A stretch of 64,000 nt of DNA, from positions 235,571 to 299,570 of the forward strand of contig NZ_SMTE01000009.1 in NCBI RefSeq assembly GCF_004357765.1. The letters run 5' to 3'. The position numbers and the translations under genes were made by a program. The first letter of the stretch is position 1; every line of letters begins with the position of its first letter. Shown here one piece after another: positions 26,105 to 34,348 of the stretch. The DNA is from Pseudomonas putida. GTDB taxonomy: Bacteria; Pseudomonadota; Gammaproteobacteria; Pseudomonadales; Pseudomonadaceae. Below the pieces are notes generated by a model. The model had not been told where the DNA came from and ran no database searches. It saw only the letters and a list, made by a program, of their open reading frames with translations.

Positions 26105-29100
26105 GCTGTTCGTCGAGTTCGCGGCAAAGGGTCTGCAGGCCGGCATGGAGTTGCCGGCGCAGCTCGGCAGTCGGCTCACCACCGGCCTGAGCCTGCTCGA
26201 TAGCCTCACATACGCTGACGATGCGTCGGACCTTGAGCATCTTCGCTCCTCCCTTGATGCGGTGGGCCAGGGCGCGAAGTGCTGCGTCGTTGCTGTCTTC
26301 GTCCAGGGCCTGCAGGGCGGCGAGGTCTTCGCCGGCGCTCTTGGCCAGTTGCTCCAGCAAGCGACGGGTCAATTGCTCGTCGTCCTGGGTCAGGTGGCGC
26401 AGCTCATCCAGGTTGAAGTAGCTGACCGGTGAGTGCTTCGGCGTGGCGCCTGCCACATGCTGCCTGAGGGTCTGCAGGCCGATGGGCTTGAACAGGCAAT
26501 CGTCCATGCCGCTTTCCAGGCAACGTTCGCGCTCCTCGGCCTGGGCATTGGCCGTGATGCCGATGATCCGGCAGGGCACTGATCCCCGGGCCTGCTCGGT
26601 ATTGCGGATGGCGCGGGTCAGGGCGTGGCCATCCATGACCGGCATGCTGCAATCGGTCAGGATCAGTTCGAATGGCGTCGACTGCCACAGGGCCAGCGCC
26701 TGCTCGCCGTTTTCAGCCAAGGTGACACGGTGGCCGAGACTGGAAAGCTGTTTGTCCAGCAGCATCAGGTTCGCCGGAAAGTCGTCGACCACCAGGATAT
26801 CCAACGCCCCTTCGGTCGCCTGTGGCGCGCAGTGGACAGGCTCGGACACTTCGACGGGCGCGCTGCGCGGTAGGTTCACCAGCACCTCGACCCGGGTGCC
26901 GACGCCTTCGACACTTTGCAGATTGAGTTCGCCCCCCATCAGTTCGGCCAGGGTGCGGCTGATCACCAGACCCAGCCCGGCGCCCTGCTGCGCCCGCGGA
27001 CCTTGGGCCTGGGCGAAGGCGCTGAACAGGCGGTCCTGGTCGGGCGCGGCGATGCCGATACCGGTGTCACGCACCACCAGGCTCACGCCGATGTGCTCGG
27101 GTTGCGATGTGAGCCGCAGGCTGACCTTGACCTCGCCGCGGTCGGTGAATTTGATCGCATTGCTCAAAAGGTTGGAGAGCACCTGCTTGAGGCGAAGCGG
27201 GTCAGCTTGCACCCAGCACGGCCCTTCGGGTACTTCGCTGTTCAGCTGCAACCCTTTCAGGTGCGCGTTGCCCTCGAAGACCCGCAAGCAGGCGTGCACC
27301 AGGCCGACCAAGTCGACCGCGACCGGTTGCAGGGTCATATGTCCGGATTCGATGCGCGAGATGTCGAGGATGTCGCCGATCAGTTCAAGCAGGCCGATCG
27401 CCGAGTCGTGCGCGGTGCGTAGGGTCTCGACGTCGCAGCGCCCGGCCTGGCTGTCTTCCAGGGCCAGCTCCAGCAAGCCGATGACGGCATTCATCGGCGT
27501 TCGAATTTCGTGGCTCATGGTGGCCAGGAAGGTGCTCTTGGTCTGGCTGGCCCGCACCGCGTCATCCTTGGCCTGGCGTAATTGCTCCAGGAGGCCCCGG
27601 CTCAGCCCCAGCTGAGTCTGCAGTGCTTGCTGGGCCTCGGTGCGCTGGTGGATGAGTTTGCGCAGGTAGCTGTTCCAGAACACCACACCCGCCAGCAGCA
27701 GCGCCGAGAGGATCAGCACCTGCAAGGCCAGGGTGCGGTAGTTGCGCCAAGGGCTGTCACTGACCAGGGTACTGGTCCGCCAGCGGTTGATCAGTTGGTC
27801 TAACTCATCCGGCGGAATGCTCAGCAGCACCTTGTCCAGAATCGCCTGCAGCTGTGGCTGGTTCGGAGCTACGGCGAACGCCGCTACAGCGGGGTCGTCG
27901 CCGAGCATGGCGGCGATCTGCAGGGTGCCTTTGAATACGTGATTGATGTAATAGCTGGCGTTGATGTGGTTGCTCATGGCCACATCGGCGTCGCCGTTGG
28001 CCACGGCTTCCATCAGACCGAGCGGATTGTCCACCTCAACAAGCTCGACGCCTGGGTACTGGCGCTGTAGCTGTGCGCGCTGCGGTGAACCGCGTAGCAA
28101 GGCTACACGCTTGCCGTCCAACGACTTGGCCTGGGCGGCCGAAACGCCTTGGGAACGCGTCACCAGCACCCTCGGGCTGACCAGGTAGGGGCGGGTATAG
28201 CGCAGTTTGGTGGCGCGCTCCGCGCCATAGCCCAGGGCGCCGATCATCTGTGCCTGGCCGCGGGCTACCAGATCGACCATCTTCTGCACAGAGTCGTGCT
28301 CGACGACGTCGAAGTGCAGACCGGTACGCAGGGTTATCTGCTTGAGCAGGTCGAGGGTGATGCCGGTGGCATGCTGCTGGGTATCGTTGAAGGTCAGGGG
28401 CGCCAGGGCACTGTTGACCAGTACAGTGACGCTGGGGTGAGCGGCGATCCAGCTACGCTCCTGCTCGGTCAACGCCGCAGGGTGACGATCGAGGAGCAGG
28501 CTGGTGTTGCCGCTGCTCCAGCGTCTCAGGATGTTCATTCGCTCGCTTTCGCTGATCCTGGCCAGGGCGTCGTCGACCAGACGATGCAAGCGCGTGTTGT
28601 CGTGGGCCAGGGCAAAGGCGAACGCAGCCGCTGGTGCCTGGCAGAAATGGTCGATCTTCAGGGACCCCTGATAGCTTTTGCCGATCAGGTGGTCGGTGCT
28701 GATTGCATCTCCCAGATAGGCGTCGGCTTCCCCCAGTTCGACGGCTGCCATGCCCGTGAGCGTGGAGCGATACAGGCTCAGTTGGGCGTTGGGGTAGAGT
28801 GCCCGGACCTGCGCTGCGGGCAGGTAGTGGTCGACCATGGCCAGGCGCAGGCCGTCGAGGGCGTGGTTATGCTCCAGGCTACGACCTTCGCGGGTGACGA
28901 TGACCGGCAGGTCGTCGGCGTAGGGTTGGCTCAAGGCCAGTTGGGCATCGGCGGCCTCGAATGCGTTGGAGCTCCCCAGTATGTCGATGCGTCCGTCACG
29001 CAGCGCGGCGATTGCCTCATGCCGGCTGTCGAATCGCCGTACCTCGATGCTGACCCCCAGTTGCTCGGCAATCAACCCGGCATAATCGGCACTGAGGCCT

Positions 29101-29336
29101 TCATAGTCGTGGAGACTGGCATTTATCTCGAAGGGAGGATAGTCAGGGCGTGAACTGCCCAGGCGCAACACTTTGCGCCGTTGCAACCACTGGCGATCCT
29201 GGGCAGCGAGCTTCAACGGCGGTGCAGCACTGACCGAGCGCGCCAGCAAGTGACGCTGTTCGCCAGCGGCCTGCGCGAAGGCGTCGGTGGACAAGCAGCC
29301 CAGCAACAGGAAAAGACAGCAGAGGACGATTCTCAT
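26079..29336 (-). CDS. BvgS-like hybrid sensor kinase with two SBP domains and Hpt
   Basis: About 1085 residues from ATG 29336. Order: signal peptide ([19 protein letters not shown]); two periplasmic solute-binding-protein (Venus-flytrap) domains, about 50-275 and 290-510; one TM helix ([19 protein letters not shown]); a short coiled linker; HisKA with [15 protein letters not shown] (His near 607); HATPase with GTGIGIA-type G1 (VRDTGIGI) and GAGLGLVI; a receiver with [11 protein letters not shown] (Asp near 893); and Hpt with [12 protein letters not shown] (His near 1022). This is a four-step phosphorelay of the BvgS/EvgS class. The partner regulator is 12 bases upstream. Signal ligand is unknown. 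Confidence 0.93.
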   Translation of the reverse strand: MRIVLCCLFLLLGCLSTDAFAQAAGEQRHLLARSVSAAPPLKLAAQDRQWLQRRKVLRLGSSRPDYPPFEINASLHDYEGLSADYAGLIAEQLGVSIEVRRFDSRHEAIAALRDGRIDILGSSNAFEAADAQLALSQPYADDLPVIVTREGRSLEHNHALDGLRLAMVDHYLPAAQVRALYPNAQLSLYRSTLTGMAAVELGEADAYLGDAISTDHLIGKSYQGSLKIDHFCQAPAAAFAFALAHDNTRLHRLVDDALARISESERMNILRRWSSGNTSLLLDRHPAALTEQERSWIAAHPSVTVLVNSALAPLTFNDTQQHATGITLDLLKQITLRTGLHFDVVEHDSVQKMVDLVARGQAQMIGALGYGAERATKLRYTRPYLVSPRVLVTRSQGVSAAQAKSLDGKRVALLRGSPQRAQLQRQYPGVELVEVDNPLGLMEAVANGDADVAMSNHINASYYINHVFKGTLQIAAMLGDDPAVAAFAVAPNQPQLQAILDKVLLSIPPDELDQLINRWRTSTLVSDSPWRNYRTLALQVLILSALLLAGVVFWNSYLRKLIHQRTEAQQALQTQLGLSRGLLEQLRQAKDDAVRASQTKSTFLATMSHEIRTPMNAVIGLLELALEDSQAGRCDVETLRTAHDSAIGLLELIGDILDISRIESGHMTLQPVAVDLVGLVHACLRVFEGNAHLKGLQLNSEVPEGPCWVQADPLRLKQVLSNLLSNAIKFTDRGEVKVSLRLTSQPEHIGVSLVVRDTGIGIAAPDQDRLFSAFAQAQGPRAQQGAGLGLVISRTLAELMGGELNLQSVEGVGTRVEVLVNLPRSAPVEVSEPVHCAPQATEGALDILVVDDFPANLMLLDKQLSSLGHRVTLAENGEQALALWQSTPFELILTDCSMPVMDGHALTRAIRNTEQARGSVPCRIIGITANAQAEERERCLESGMDDCLFKPIGLQTLRQHVAGATPKHSPVSYFNLDELRHLTQDDEQLTRRLLEQLAKSAGEDLAALQALDEDSNDAALRALAHRIKGGAKMLKVRRIVSVCEAIEQAQAGGEPTAELRRQLHAGLQTLCRELDEQLNAIAASK

Positions 29337-29348
29337 CACATCGCCCGT

Positions 29349-29963
29349 TCAGTTCACCTGGTTGCGCTTGGCCAGATCGACCATTTCCACGAGCGATTCG
29401 GTGCGCAGCTTCTCCATGATCCGGCCGCGGTAGGTGCTGATGGTCTTGGCGCTGAGGTTCATCTGCTGGCCGATGAACTTGTTGCTCTCGCCGCGGGCAA
29501 GGCGACGCAAGACTTCCATTTCTCGGTTGGACAAACTGCCCAGACGGTAGGCTTCGCTTTCCAGCGTGCTGCTGTTGACCGACATCTGGGGAAAGGTGGA
29601 GTAGCCTTTGACCAGTGCTTTCAAGGCGAACACCACGGCGTCGAGGTCTTCATCCTTGGTCAGGAATGCGGCGATGCCGGCGTCCAGGCAGCGCCTGACA
29701 TACAGATCTCCAGCCTGGCCGGTGAGGACCATGATCTTCGGTTGCGGCTCGAGCTTCTGCAGGCGTTTGATCACCTCCATGCCATCGAGTCCAGGGAGGC
29801 CGATGTCGAGGATGACGACATCCGGTTGAAGGTCACGTACGGCTTGGGCGACTTCTTTCCCGTCATCGATTTCTCCTACAACCTGAAAGCGATCACGCTC
29901 CAGAATGATGCGTAGGGAAAGGCGAACAATAGGGTGATCGTCGACGATCAGTACTGTAGTCAT
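29349..29963 (-). CDS. NarL/FixJ-type response regulator (BvgA/EvgA-like)
   Basis: 204 residues from ATG 29963 (GGAG upstream). The receiver has the acidic pair DD at 8-9, phosphoacceptor D53 in VVILDIGLPG, and the TG and K positions (MVLTGQ, FLTKDED). The C-terminal LuxR helix-turn-helix reads LSNREMEVLRRLARGESNKF and AKTISTYRGRIMEKL. It forms an operon with the downstream BvgS-like kinase and is its likely output, by analogy with BvgA and EvgA. Confidence 0.92.
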   Translation of the reverse strand: MTTVLIVDDHPIVRLSLRIILERDRFQVVGEIDDGKEVAQAVRDLQPDVVILDIGLPGLDGMEVIKRLQKLEPQPKIMVLTGQAGDLYVRRCLDAGIAAFLTKDEDLDAVVFALKALVKGYSTFPQMSVNSSTLESEAYRLGSLSNREMEVLRRLARGESNKFIGQQMNLSAKTISTYRGRIMEKLRTESLVEMVDLAKRNQVN

Positions 29964-30184
29964 GTAGAAAACTCCTGTCGGAATGTGGTCCGTTTCTCCC
30001 GCGTAGCGGGAAGAGGCCTGCAGACGATGGCCGGCAGCGCGCAAGATACGGACATTCCTCCTCCTTAGTAATGGCGAGTATAGAACTGTGGAAATTCACA
30101 CCATACTCTGTTGAAAAGCCCTACAAAGGACGAGGGAATGCTTAACCCCTTGCAGCACAGGGGCAAGACATCTTTACAGGGGTT

Positions 30185-30427
30185 TCAGAGGCACGAACCG
30201 TGGGGTTTGGATACGCGCGTGGAGGAGGCGGGGTTGTTACGCAAGGCCAGGCCCACTCGGCTTGGCCGGGCGACCAGTTGTCCCGCGCAATTGGGGCATT
30301 GGCCTTGCAACCTCTGCTCGGCGCAGCGACGACAGAACGTGCATTCGAACGAGCAGATCATGGCGTCGGGGCTATCGCCGGGCAGGTCGGTATCACAGCA
30401 TTCGCAGTTGGGGCGCAGCTCCAGCAT
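30185..30427 (-). CDS. DUF1272 Cys-rich small protein
   Basis: 80 residues from ATG 30427 (GGAG at suitable spacing). Cysteines are arranged as CECCDTDL, CSFECTFCRRCAE and CPNC, typical of DUF1272, which looks like a small zinc-binding domain. Function is unknown for the family. It lies downstream of the BvgA-like promoter region and just past the cobM stop, probably with its own promoter. Confidence 0.8.
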   Translation of the reverse strand: MLELRPNCECCDTDLPGDSPDAMICSFECTFCRRCAEQRLQGQCPNCAGQLVARPSRVGLALRNNPASSTRVSKPHGSCL

Positions 30428-30492
30428 GGTAGAACTCCGTGGCATGGGCGGGAAGCTGGAGTCTGCTCTGGCCTGTAGACGCTTGGCAATCT

Positions 30493-31245
30493 TTAGTCAC
30501 GGGGCCGGTACAGATGCGCGTGCCCGGCGCGATAAAGGGCCGAGTCGGCGAAGGCGGCATCGCCCAGCACCTGACCCACCAGAATCAGCGCGGTACGCCT
30601 AAAACCCTTGGCGGCCACCTGCTCGACGATGTCGTCGAGGCGACCGCGGACCCAGTCCTGATCCGGCCACGTGGCACGATGGATGACGGCGATCGGGCAG
30701 TCGCCGCCATAGTGCGGCAGCAGATCGGCGACGATCCGCCTGAGGTTCTTGATGCCCAGGTGGATGGCCAGCGTGGTGCGGTGACGCGCCAGGTCGGCCA
30801 GTTGCTCACCGGCTGGCATCGGCGAGGTGTCGCCGTAACGGGTCAGAATCACCGTCTGCGCCACTTCAGGCAGGGTCAGCTCGCAGCCGAGCAATGCTGC
30901 GCTGGCAGCGACGGCAGTGACCCCAGGGATGATCTGGTAGTCGATTCCCAGTTCGCGCAGGTGGCGGATCTGTTCGCCGATGGCGCCGTACAGGCTTGGA
31001 TCGCCACTGTGCACCCGGGCGACATCCTGGCCCTTGTCGTGGGCTGCGCGGATCGCCGCGATGATTTGCTCCAGGTGCAGTTCGGCGCTATTGATCAGGG
31101 TTTCGGCCTGGTGCCCTTCGAGCACGGCCGCAGGCACCAGCGACCCCGCGTAGATGACCACCGGGCATTGGCGGATCAGGCGTTGTCCCTTGACCGTGAT
31201 GAGTTCGGGGTCGCCTGGGCCTGCGCCAATGAAGTAAACAGTCAT
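30493..31245 (-). CDS. cobM: Precorrin-4 C11-methyltransferase CobM
   Basis: 250-residue SAM-dependent tetrapyrrole methyltransferase, starting MTVYFIGAGPGDPELITVKG. The conserved AGSLVPAAVLEGH, VHSGDPSLYGAIGEQ and YQIIPGVTAVAASAALLGCE segments are typical of CobM/CbiF. It methylates C-11 of precorrin-4 in aerobic cobalamin synthesis. GGAT precedes ATG 31245. It is the last gene of the cbtB-cbtA-cobE-cobM unit behind a B12 riboswitch. Confidence 0.93.
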   Translation of the reverse strand: MTVYFIGAGPGDPELITVKGQRLIRQCPVVIYAGSLVPAAVLEGHQAETLINSAELHLEQIIAAIRAAHDKGQDVARVHSGDPSLYGAIGEQIRHLRELGIDYQIIPGVTAVAASAALLGCELTLPEVAQTVILTRYGDTSPMPAGEQLADLARHRTTLAIHLGIKNLRRIVADLLPHYGGDCPIAVIHRATWPDQDWVRGRLDDIVEQVAAKGFRRTALILVGQVLGDAAFADSALYRAGHAHLYRPRD

Positions 31246-31274
31246 GGTGGATCCTTGAACGATGGGTGAGGCGA

Positions 31275-31667
31275 TTATCGACCACGCGCCATGGCCAGGG
31301 TAGCCGGGCCGTGGACCTGGCGGGTGAGTACCAGGCTGGCCTGGCCTTCGACCTGCCAGGCCAGGGCCAAGGCCGCGCTTTCGGCTACGCCCCAACAGCC
31401 AGTGTGGAGGTGGGCGACGGCCGAGCGGTGGCTGAGCTGCGCCTCGAAGCGCTCGAGCGCAGGGGCGTCGAAATGCTGCAGCTGCAGGCCATGGCGCTCG
31501 GCGAGTTGCACCAGTGCAGGCTCGTTGGCCCTGGACGTCACGGTAGCGATGCCACATATCGCCGAAGGCGCCAAGCCATGGTCCTGCAACGCTTGTCGCA
31601 GCGCGCTTTCGAGGGTTTCCAGCGGACAGCCTCGGCGGCAACCGAGGCCGATGTACAGCGCCGTCAT
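31275..31667 (-). CDS. cobE: Cobalamin biosynthesis protein CobE
   Basis: 130-residue CobE/CbiG-C-terminal-domain protein, start at ATG 31667 (MTALYIGLGCRRGCPLETLE). It keeps the family signature GLGCRRGCP and the VTSRANEPALVQLAE segment. CobE is needed for aerobic cobalamin synthesis, though its exact step is uncertain in characterised systems. Its ATG overlaps the cbtA stop by one base. Confidence 0.9.
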   Translation of the reverse strand: MTALYIGLGCRRGCPLETLESALRQALQDHGLAPSAICGIATVTSRANEPALVQLAERHGLQLQHFDAPALERFEAQLSHRSAVAHLHTGCWGVAESAALALAWQVEGQASLVLTRQVHGPATLAMARGR

Positions 31668-32359
31668 CAGGCCGGGTTGGCGCGACGATAGAGCCAAGCA
31701 CTGAGCAGGCCCAGAGCCAGCCAGAACACGGCATTGGTCAGCCAGGAGGCGATCTTGAACTGGGTTTCCAGGTCCGCTGGCGCCAAGCTGGAATGATGTT
31801 CAGGTTGGGGCGCGCCGATGATATGGGGCAGTACCAGCAGCGCTGCACCGAGCGCCTTGAGCAGCCAGTGCTGACCGAACACCAGCAAGCCCAGGCCCAC
31901 GGCAGTGGCGGCGGCGGTGCCGATCCACCAGGCCTGGCGCTGGCCGAGGTCAGCGGCGGCAGTCCCGGGTAGTTCCGGTGGCAGGCCCAGGGTCGGCGCC
32001 AGGCAGAACACGGCGAAGCCGGCCAGCCCCCACCAGGCGCCCGAGAGCGCGCGATTGGGTTCACGCAAGCTGTACAGTGCGACAAGGATCAGGGCGAAGC
32101 CGACGGCTACCACCAAGTTGCCGCCGGTGGTGGCAACGATGCGCTGCCAACCGTCTTCGGGTGACCAGGCCTCGCTGTCGTGGCTGTGGGCGGCCGACGC
32201 TTCGTGGTCATGCTCGTGGTGCTCGGTCACTGGACCGGCGTTCTCATAGGTTTCGGCCTGGAGAATCAAGGGAGCGACCCAGAAGCTTTGCAGCAGGGTC
32301 AGCAAAAGAGCGGCGAGCAGGCCGCTGAACCCGGCGGTGCGGGCGATGCGCTTGATCAT
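31667..32359 (-). CDS. cbtA: Cobalt transporter subunit CbtA
   Basis: 230-residue membrane protein with about five hydrophobic segments. The N-terminal helix (GLLAALLLTLLQSFWVAPLIL) is followed by a His-rich loop EHHEHDHEASAAHSHDSEAW that may bind cobalt. Later HIIGAPQPEHH is typical of CbtA. With CbtB it forms a cobalt uptake system controlled by B12 riboswitches in many proteobacteria. Confidence 0.9.
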   Translation of the reverse strand: MIKRIARTAGFSGLLAALLLTLLQSFWVAPLILQAETYENAGPVTEHHEHDHEASAAHSHDSEAWSPEDGWQRIVATTGGNLVVAVGFALILVALYSLREPNRALSGAWWGLAGFAVFCLAPTLGLPPELPGTAAADLGQRQAWWIGTAAATAVGLGLLVFGQHWLLKALGAALLVLPHIIGAPQPEHHSSLAPADLETQFKIASWLTNAVFWLALGLLSAWLYRRANPA

Positions 32360-32369
32360 GCGGGCGGGC

Positions 32370-32555
32370 TCAGTGGCAGGGGAAGGCGGCGCTGTGACGC
32401 GTGTCGTGGGCGGCGTTGTGCACCGCTTCGATGTGCGAGAAGCCTGCGAAGTAGACCAGGCACAGGCCCAGCAGGCTGGCGCCGACAGCGACGACGAGGC
32501 GCTGGCTGAGGGAGCTGGGGGTGGCGACGCTGTGTTTGAGAGTGGTGACGGGCAT
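32370..32555 (-). CDS. cbtB: Cobalt transporter subunit CbtB
   Basis: 61-residue protein from ATG 32555 (MPVTTLKHSVATP) with one transmembrane helix (RLVVAVGASLLGLCLVYFAG) and the CbtB C-terminal histidine motif HIEAVHNAAHDTRHSAAFPCH-like end, which is the presumed metal site. GAGGAA precedes the start. It is the first gene after the leftward cobalamin riboswitch. Confidence 0.9.
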   Translation of the reverse strand: MPVTTLKHSVATPSSLSQRLVVAVGASLLGLCLVYFAGFSHIEAVHNAAHDTRHSAAFPCH

Positions 32556-32673
32556 GACGCATTCCTCTGCATTTATCTCAGGCAACAGGCGCGGCCGCCC
32601 CGGACGCATCAGCGCCTTGGGCCCCAGGAAAGGGGAATGCGACAGCGCCCGCCCTCCGCGGGGTGTACATGAA

Positions 32674-32880
32674 CGCCAGGCCGGTCTCCGGGCTTACGAG
32701 GAGGAGCGTGGCTCCTGATGGGGTCACCTTCCCATGCCGAACTGCGTGGCACAGTGGTCAAGACCCTTCACTCGTCTACCGTTGCGGGGGCAGCACCGGA
32801 ATGGTCGGGCCTGTTCGACATGTGTCGAGGGCCTGCGACGCACCGGTTTCCCGTTTCACCCCCGTAGGGGCACCTGAACG
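32674..32880 (-). ncRNA. Cobalamin riboswitch controlling cbtBA-cobEM
   Basis: On the minus strand the element shows GGTGC near its 5' end, then GGGAAACCGGTGCG, the conserved core GCTGCCCCCGCAACGGTA, and the 3' B12 box AAGCCCGGAGACCGGCCTGG. These are the landmark segments of B12 riboswitches. It lies 119 bases upstream of cbtB and should repress the operon when adenosylcobalamin is abundant. Ends are approximate. Confidence 0.92.
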
Positions 32881-32950
32881 CAGGGCATAAGAAGAGCACG
32901 GGGCCGCAGTGGCGTCAACCACGACCCGGCACAATTTCCCCCGTCATCGG

Positions 32951-32979
32951 TTGACCCCCAGCCACCCCCCGCGTAGCCT
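32951..32979 (+). promoter_or_regulatory. Candidate sigma70 promoter for cobW-cobN operon
   Basis: TTGACC and TAGCCT are 17 bases apart and would start transcription within a few bases of the riboswitch closing helix at 32983. The -10 is a weak match, so this rests partly on position. Confidence 0.4.
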
Positions 32980-32982
32980 TGC

Positions 32983-33167
32983 CGCTTCGAGGTTCTTCGG
33001 CCATGCCGAAGCTAAGATGGGAACGCGGTACAAGCCGCGGCTGCCCCCGCAACTGTAAGCATCCTTTGGATCGACACAGCCACTGCGCGACGGCGCGGGA
33101 AGGCGTCGTCCGCAAGCCCTGGATCACGGGGCCGACCGGTGCAAGCCAGGAGACCTGCCTCGAGGCG
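32983..33167 (+). ncRNA. Cobalamin riboswitch controlling cobW-cobN-chlI-VWA
   Basis: The element has a 10-bp closing helix (CGCTTCGAGG with CCTCGAGGCG, one G-T wobble), the core segment GGCTGCCCCCGCAACTGTAA and the B12 box GCAAGCCAGGAGACCTGCC. It lies 110 bases upstream of cobW and faces away from the other riboswitch; the two elements are separated by about 100 bases containing both promoters. Confidence 0.93.
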
Positions 33168-33277
33168 ATTTCGACTTTCAACCGGGCGGGGTGATCCGGT
33201 GGCGAACGAGCCCAGCCGACCTGGCCCCGGGGCTGTCGTCCCGCATGCCCGCGCCAACCTGCCAAGGGCAACGCGAC

Positions 33278-34345
33278 ATGAAAACACTGGCCAAACTCCC
33301 CGTCACCATCGTCACCGGGTTCCTCGGCTCGGGCAAGACCACCTTGCTGCGCCACATGCTCGACAATGCCCAAGGCCGTCGTATCGCGGTCATCGTCAAC
33401 GAATTCGGCGAACTGGGCATCGATGGGGAGATTCTCAAGCAATGCAGCATCGGCTGCACCGAAGAAGAAGCCAGCGGCCGGGTCTACGAGTTGGCCAACG
33501 GCTGCCTGTGCTGCACCGTGCAGGAGGAATTCTTCCCGGTGATGCGCGAGTTGGTGGCCCGCCGTGGCGACCTCGACCACATTCTCATCGAAACCAGCGG
33601 CCTGGCGCTGCCCAAACCGCTGGTTCAAGCGTTCCAGTGGCCGGAAATCCGCAACGCCTGCACCGTCGATGCCGTCATCACCGTGGTCGACAGCCCGGCC
33701 GTGGCCGCCGGCACCTTTGCCGCCTACCCGGATCAGGTCGATGCTCAGCGCAAGCTCGACCCTAACCTCGATCACGAGTCGCCGCTGCACGAACTGTTCG
33801 CCGACCAACTGGCCAGCGCCGACCTGGTGGTGCTGAACAAGGCCGACCTGATCGATGCACAGGGTCTGGCCAAAGTCCGTGCCGAGGTGGCGCAAGAGTT
33901 GCCGCCGGCAGTCAAGGTGATCGAGGCCGCCAGTGGCCGCTTGCCGCTGGAGGTATTGCTGGGCGTGGGGGCCGAGGCCGAAGCGCATATCGATGGCCGA
34001 CGTACCCACCACGACAGCCATCATGACGGCGACGACCACGACGATCACGACCACGATGCCTTCGACTCCATTTCGATCGACCTGCCCGAGGCCGACGAGA
34101 GCCTGCTGCTCGACGCCCTGACTCAGCTCGTGGTCGAGTTCGGTATCCTACGTGCCAAAGGCTTCGCGGCCATTCCGGGCAAGCCGATGCGTCTGCTGGT
34201 GCAGGGCGTGGGGACGCGCTTCGACAAGCACTTCGATCGTGCCTGGCGTGCCGACGAACCGCGCATCACCCGACTGGTGCTGATTGGCCAGGACCTCGAC
34301 GCCGCTCACCTGGAAGGGCGCCTGCGCCAGGCCCTGGGCGCCTGA
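33278..34345 (+). CDS. cobW: CobW GTPase, metal chaperone for cobalamin synthesis
   Basis: 355 residues from ATG 33278. The G3E GTPase motifs are clear: Walker A GFLGSGKTTLL, VNEFGELGIDGE, the metal-binding GCLCC, ETSGLALPKP and NKADL. A His/Asp-rich stretch (THHDSHHDGDDHDDHDHD) near residues 246-263 is typical of COG0523 metallochaperones. It is thought to deliver Co2+ to the CobN chelatase. It leads the rightward operon with only 3 bases before cobN. Confidence 0.93.
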   Translation: MKTLAKLPVTIVTGFLGSGKTTLLRHMLDNAQGRRIAVIVNEFGELGIDGEILKQCSIGCTEEEASGRVYELANGCLCCTVQEEFFPVMRELVARRGDLDHILIETSGLALPKPLVQAFQWPEIRNACTVDAVITVVDSPAVAAGTFAAYPDQVDAQRKLDPNLDHESPLHELFADQLASADLVVLNKADLIDAQGLAKVRAEVAQELPPAVKVIEAASGRLPLEVLLGVGAEAEAHIDGRRTHHDSHHDGDDHDDHDHDAFDSISIDLPEADESLLLDALTQLVVEFGILRAKGFAAIPGKPMRLLVQGVGTRFDKHFDRAWRADEPRITRLVLIGQDLDAAHLEGRLRQALGA

Positions 34346-34348
34346 TCG

